From Maribacter sp. MMG018 (GTDB lineage: Bacteria; Bacteroidota; Bacteroidia; Flavobacteriales; Flavobacteriaceae), in NCBI RefSeq assembly GCF_018100785.1, contig NZ_JAGJEC010000002.1, forward strand, positions 1,054,001 to 1,118,000: a stretch of 64,000 bases of DNA, in the 5' to 3' direction. The notes under the pieces are model-generated. The model worked only from the letters and a program-made list of their open reading frames with translations. It had not been told where the DNA came from and searched no databases. Of the stretch, positions 63,205 through 64,000 are shown one piece after another; the stretch's first letter is position 1, and every line of letters starts with the position of its first letter. A program made the position numbers and the translations under genes.

Positions 63205-64000
63205 TTATATCAGTTTAAAGGATACATTGTTTCCTTCTCTTTTTTGGGCCAAAATGGAGATGGCCTTATCGGACAATTGCAGTATTCTTGGATACCCACC
63301 CGTTGTCTGCCCATCTTTCATAAGCACGATCAATCTACCCGATGGTGTTAATTGCACGGTTCCCGGCAAGGTAGCAGAGGTCAACATACTATACTCCAAC
63401 CCTACTATATTTTCTTTTAATTGATAGGCCATTCTATTGTTCTGTTTAGATATGGAAAAATCTTTAGAGAACAAACTTTCTAGCTGTCTATCGTCTAACA
63501 GATCAAATTCTGGAGCTTTATATACCTCTAAAATTGTTTCCTCTAGAAAACTATCTGTTTTTATCTCAGAGATCTTTGGTGTAAAATCATTGTTTCCATC
63601 ATAAGGTATGTTATCACCGTCTTTCAGCCTATTTACCTGGTTTATAGGAACATAAAACGATCTACTTGATAGCACTGGATCCGTCATGAAACCTCCCTTG
63701 ATGGCCAGATAGGCCCTAAACCCCTTGTTTAACTTACCGTAAGAAAGAATATCGCCTTCATGAACTTCATATATTTTATAGTTACGAACCGGTTCATTGT
63801 TCAACGTTACCGACATAGATGCCCCTGCCAAAACTATAAACGTGCTTTTTTCAAAAATCAATGTAGGTCCGGTCATCGTAATTTCTAGTACGGCATCCGT
63901 ATCTTTATTTTCCAAAAGCGAATTTGCTTTTTTTACCGAAATATGATCCATGACCCCAGACACAGGAACGCCTTTGTTTCTGTAACCAAACCTTCCCAAA
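63205..64000 (-). CDS. pxpC: PxpC-like biotin-dependent carboxyltransferase family protein (5' truncated by window edge)
   Basis: The visible 265 residues run off the right edge: the frame continues past 64000 and the usual N-terminus (V..PG..TTIQDLGR) is missing. GRFGYRNKGVPVSGVMDHIS, LEITMTGPTLIF, IKGGF and QTTGGYPRILQLS are hallmarks of 5-oxoprolinase subunit C/KipA. With PxpB and PxpA it hydrolyses 5-oxoproline to glutamate. The partner genes would lie beyond the window. Confidence 0.9.
   Translation of the reverse strand, partial: LGRFGYRNKGVPVSGVMDHISVKKANSLLENKDTDAVLEITMTGPTLIFEKSTFIVLAGASMSVTLNNEPVRNYKIYEVHEGDILSYGKLNKGFRAYLAIKGGFMTDPVLSSRSFYVPINQVNRLKDGDNIPYDGNNDFTPKISEIKTDSFLEETILEVYKAPEFDLLDDRQLESLFSKDFSISKQNNRMAYQLKENIVGLEYSMLTSATLPGTVQLTPSGRLIVLMKDGQTTGGYPRILQLSDKAISILAQKREGNNVSFKLI

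Overview
The window looks like chromosome of an AT-rich marine member of the Flavobacteriaceae (Bacteroidota). This is inferred from the gene families (fused E1 alpha/beta 2-oxoacid dehydrogenase, Bacteroidota-type OmpA lipoproteins, GH16 laminarinase-like enzyme, DUF1648/AraC pair, curli genes of Bacteroidota type), from weak Shine-Dalgarno sequences, and from several starts preceded by the Bacteroidota -7 element TAnnTTTG. I see no rRNA, tRNA, CRISPR array, insertion sequence or prophage. Almost all sequence is coding, in short co-directional runs separated by clear hairpin terminators. Both ends cut a gene: an ABC exporter on the left and a PxpC-type carboxyltransferase on the right.

Bases 1-9.8 kb: end of an ABC exporter, a small membrane protein, a DUF1648 membrane protein overlapping an AraC regulator, a small Cys-rich coiled-coil protein, a decayed MsrQ-like haem membrane protein, an overlapping egtB-egtD pair (ergothioneine core), a QorB-like reductase, a secreted M28 peptidase, and the cbpA-cbpM chaperone pair.

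Bases 9.8-16.2 kb hold the most distinctive block, a curli (functional amyloid) operon: a 590-base leader region, a major curlin with about a dozen repeats, an internal terminator hairpin, a second curlin, a CsgE with an extra N-terminal CsgH-like domain, CsgF, a CsgG with an extra C-terminal beta-barrel-like domain, and a large lipoprotein (regulatory-like fold, Fn3-like, TolB-like propeller) that I cannot match to any described curli component. The predicted division of labour is polymerising subunits (CsgA/B), periplasmic chaperoning (CsgH-like/E), pore coupling (CsgF), pore (CsgG), and an unassigned surface or periplasmic accessory.

Bases 16.3-47.1 kb are mostly housekeeping: uvrA, a LOG-family protein, a peptidase-like protein that lacks the M1 zinc motif and is joined to a barrel, fused E1, DoxX, holA with a divergent PD-(D/E)XK-type protein, a glycosyltransferase, an OmpA lipoprotein, a YciO/Sua5 protein, GH16, a UvrD/PcrA helicase, a DsrE-M20-GltB-like-OmpA-like run, an orphan lipoprotein, patatin, M1 aminopeptidase, recG and two tandem PPK2 kinases.

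Bases 47.2-64 kb carry branched-chain amino-acid synthesis in two opposed operons: leuCDAB on the + strand and ilvD-ilvB-(methyltransferase)-ilvN-ilvC-ilvA on the - strand, separated by an MFS exporter and a gapN-type dehydrogenase. Noteworthy here are a methyltransferase inserted between the two acetolactate synthase subunits, a terminator-like hairpin directly before the ilvA start, and a 9-bp inverted repeat upstream of leuC.
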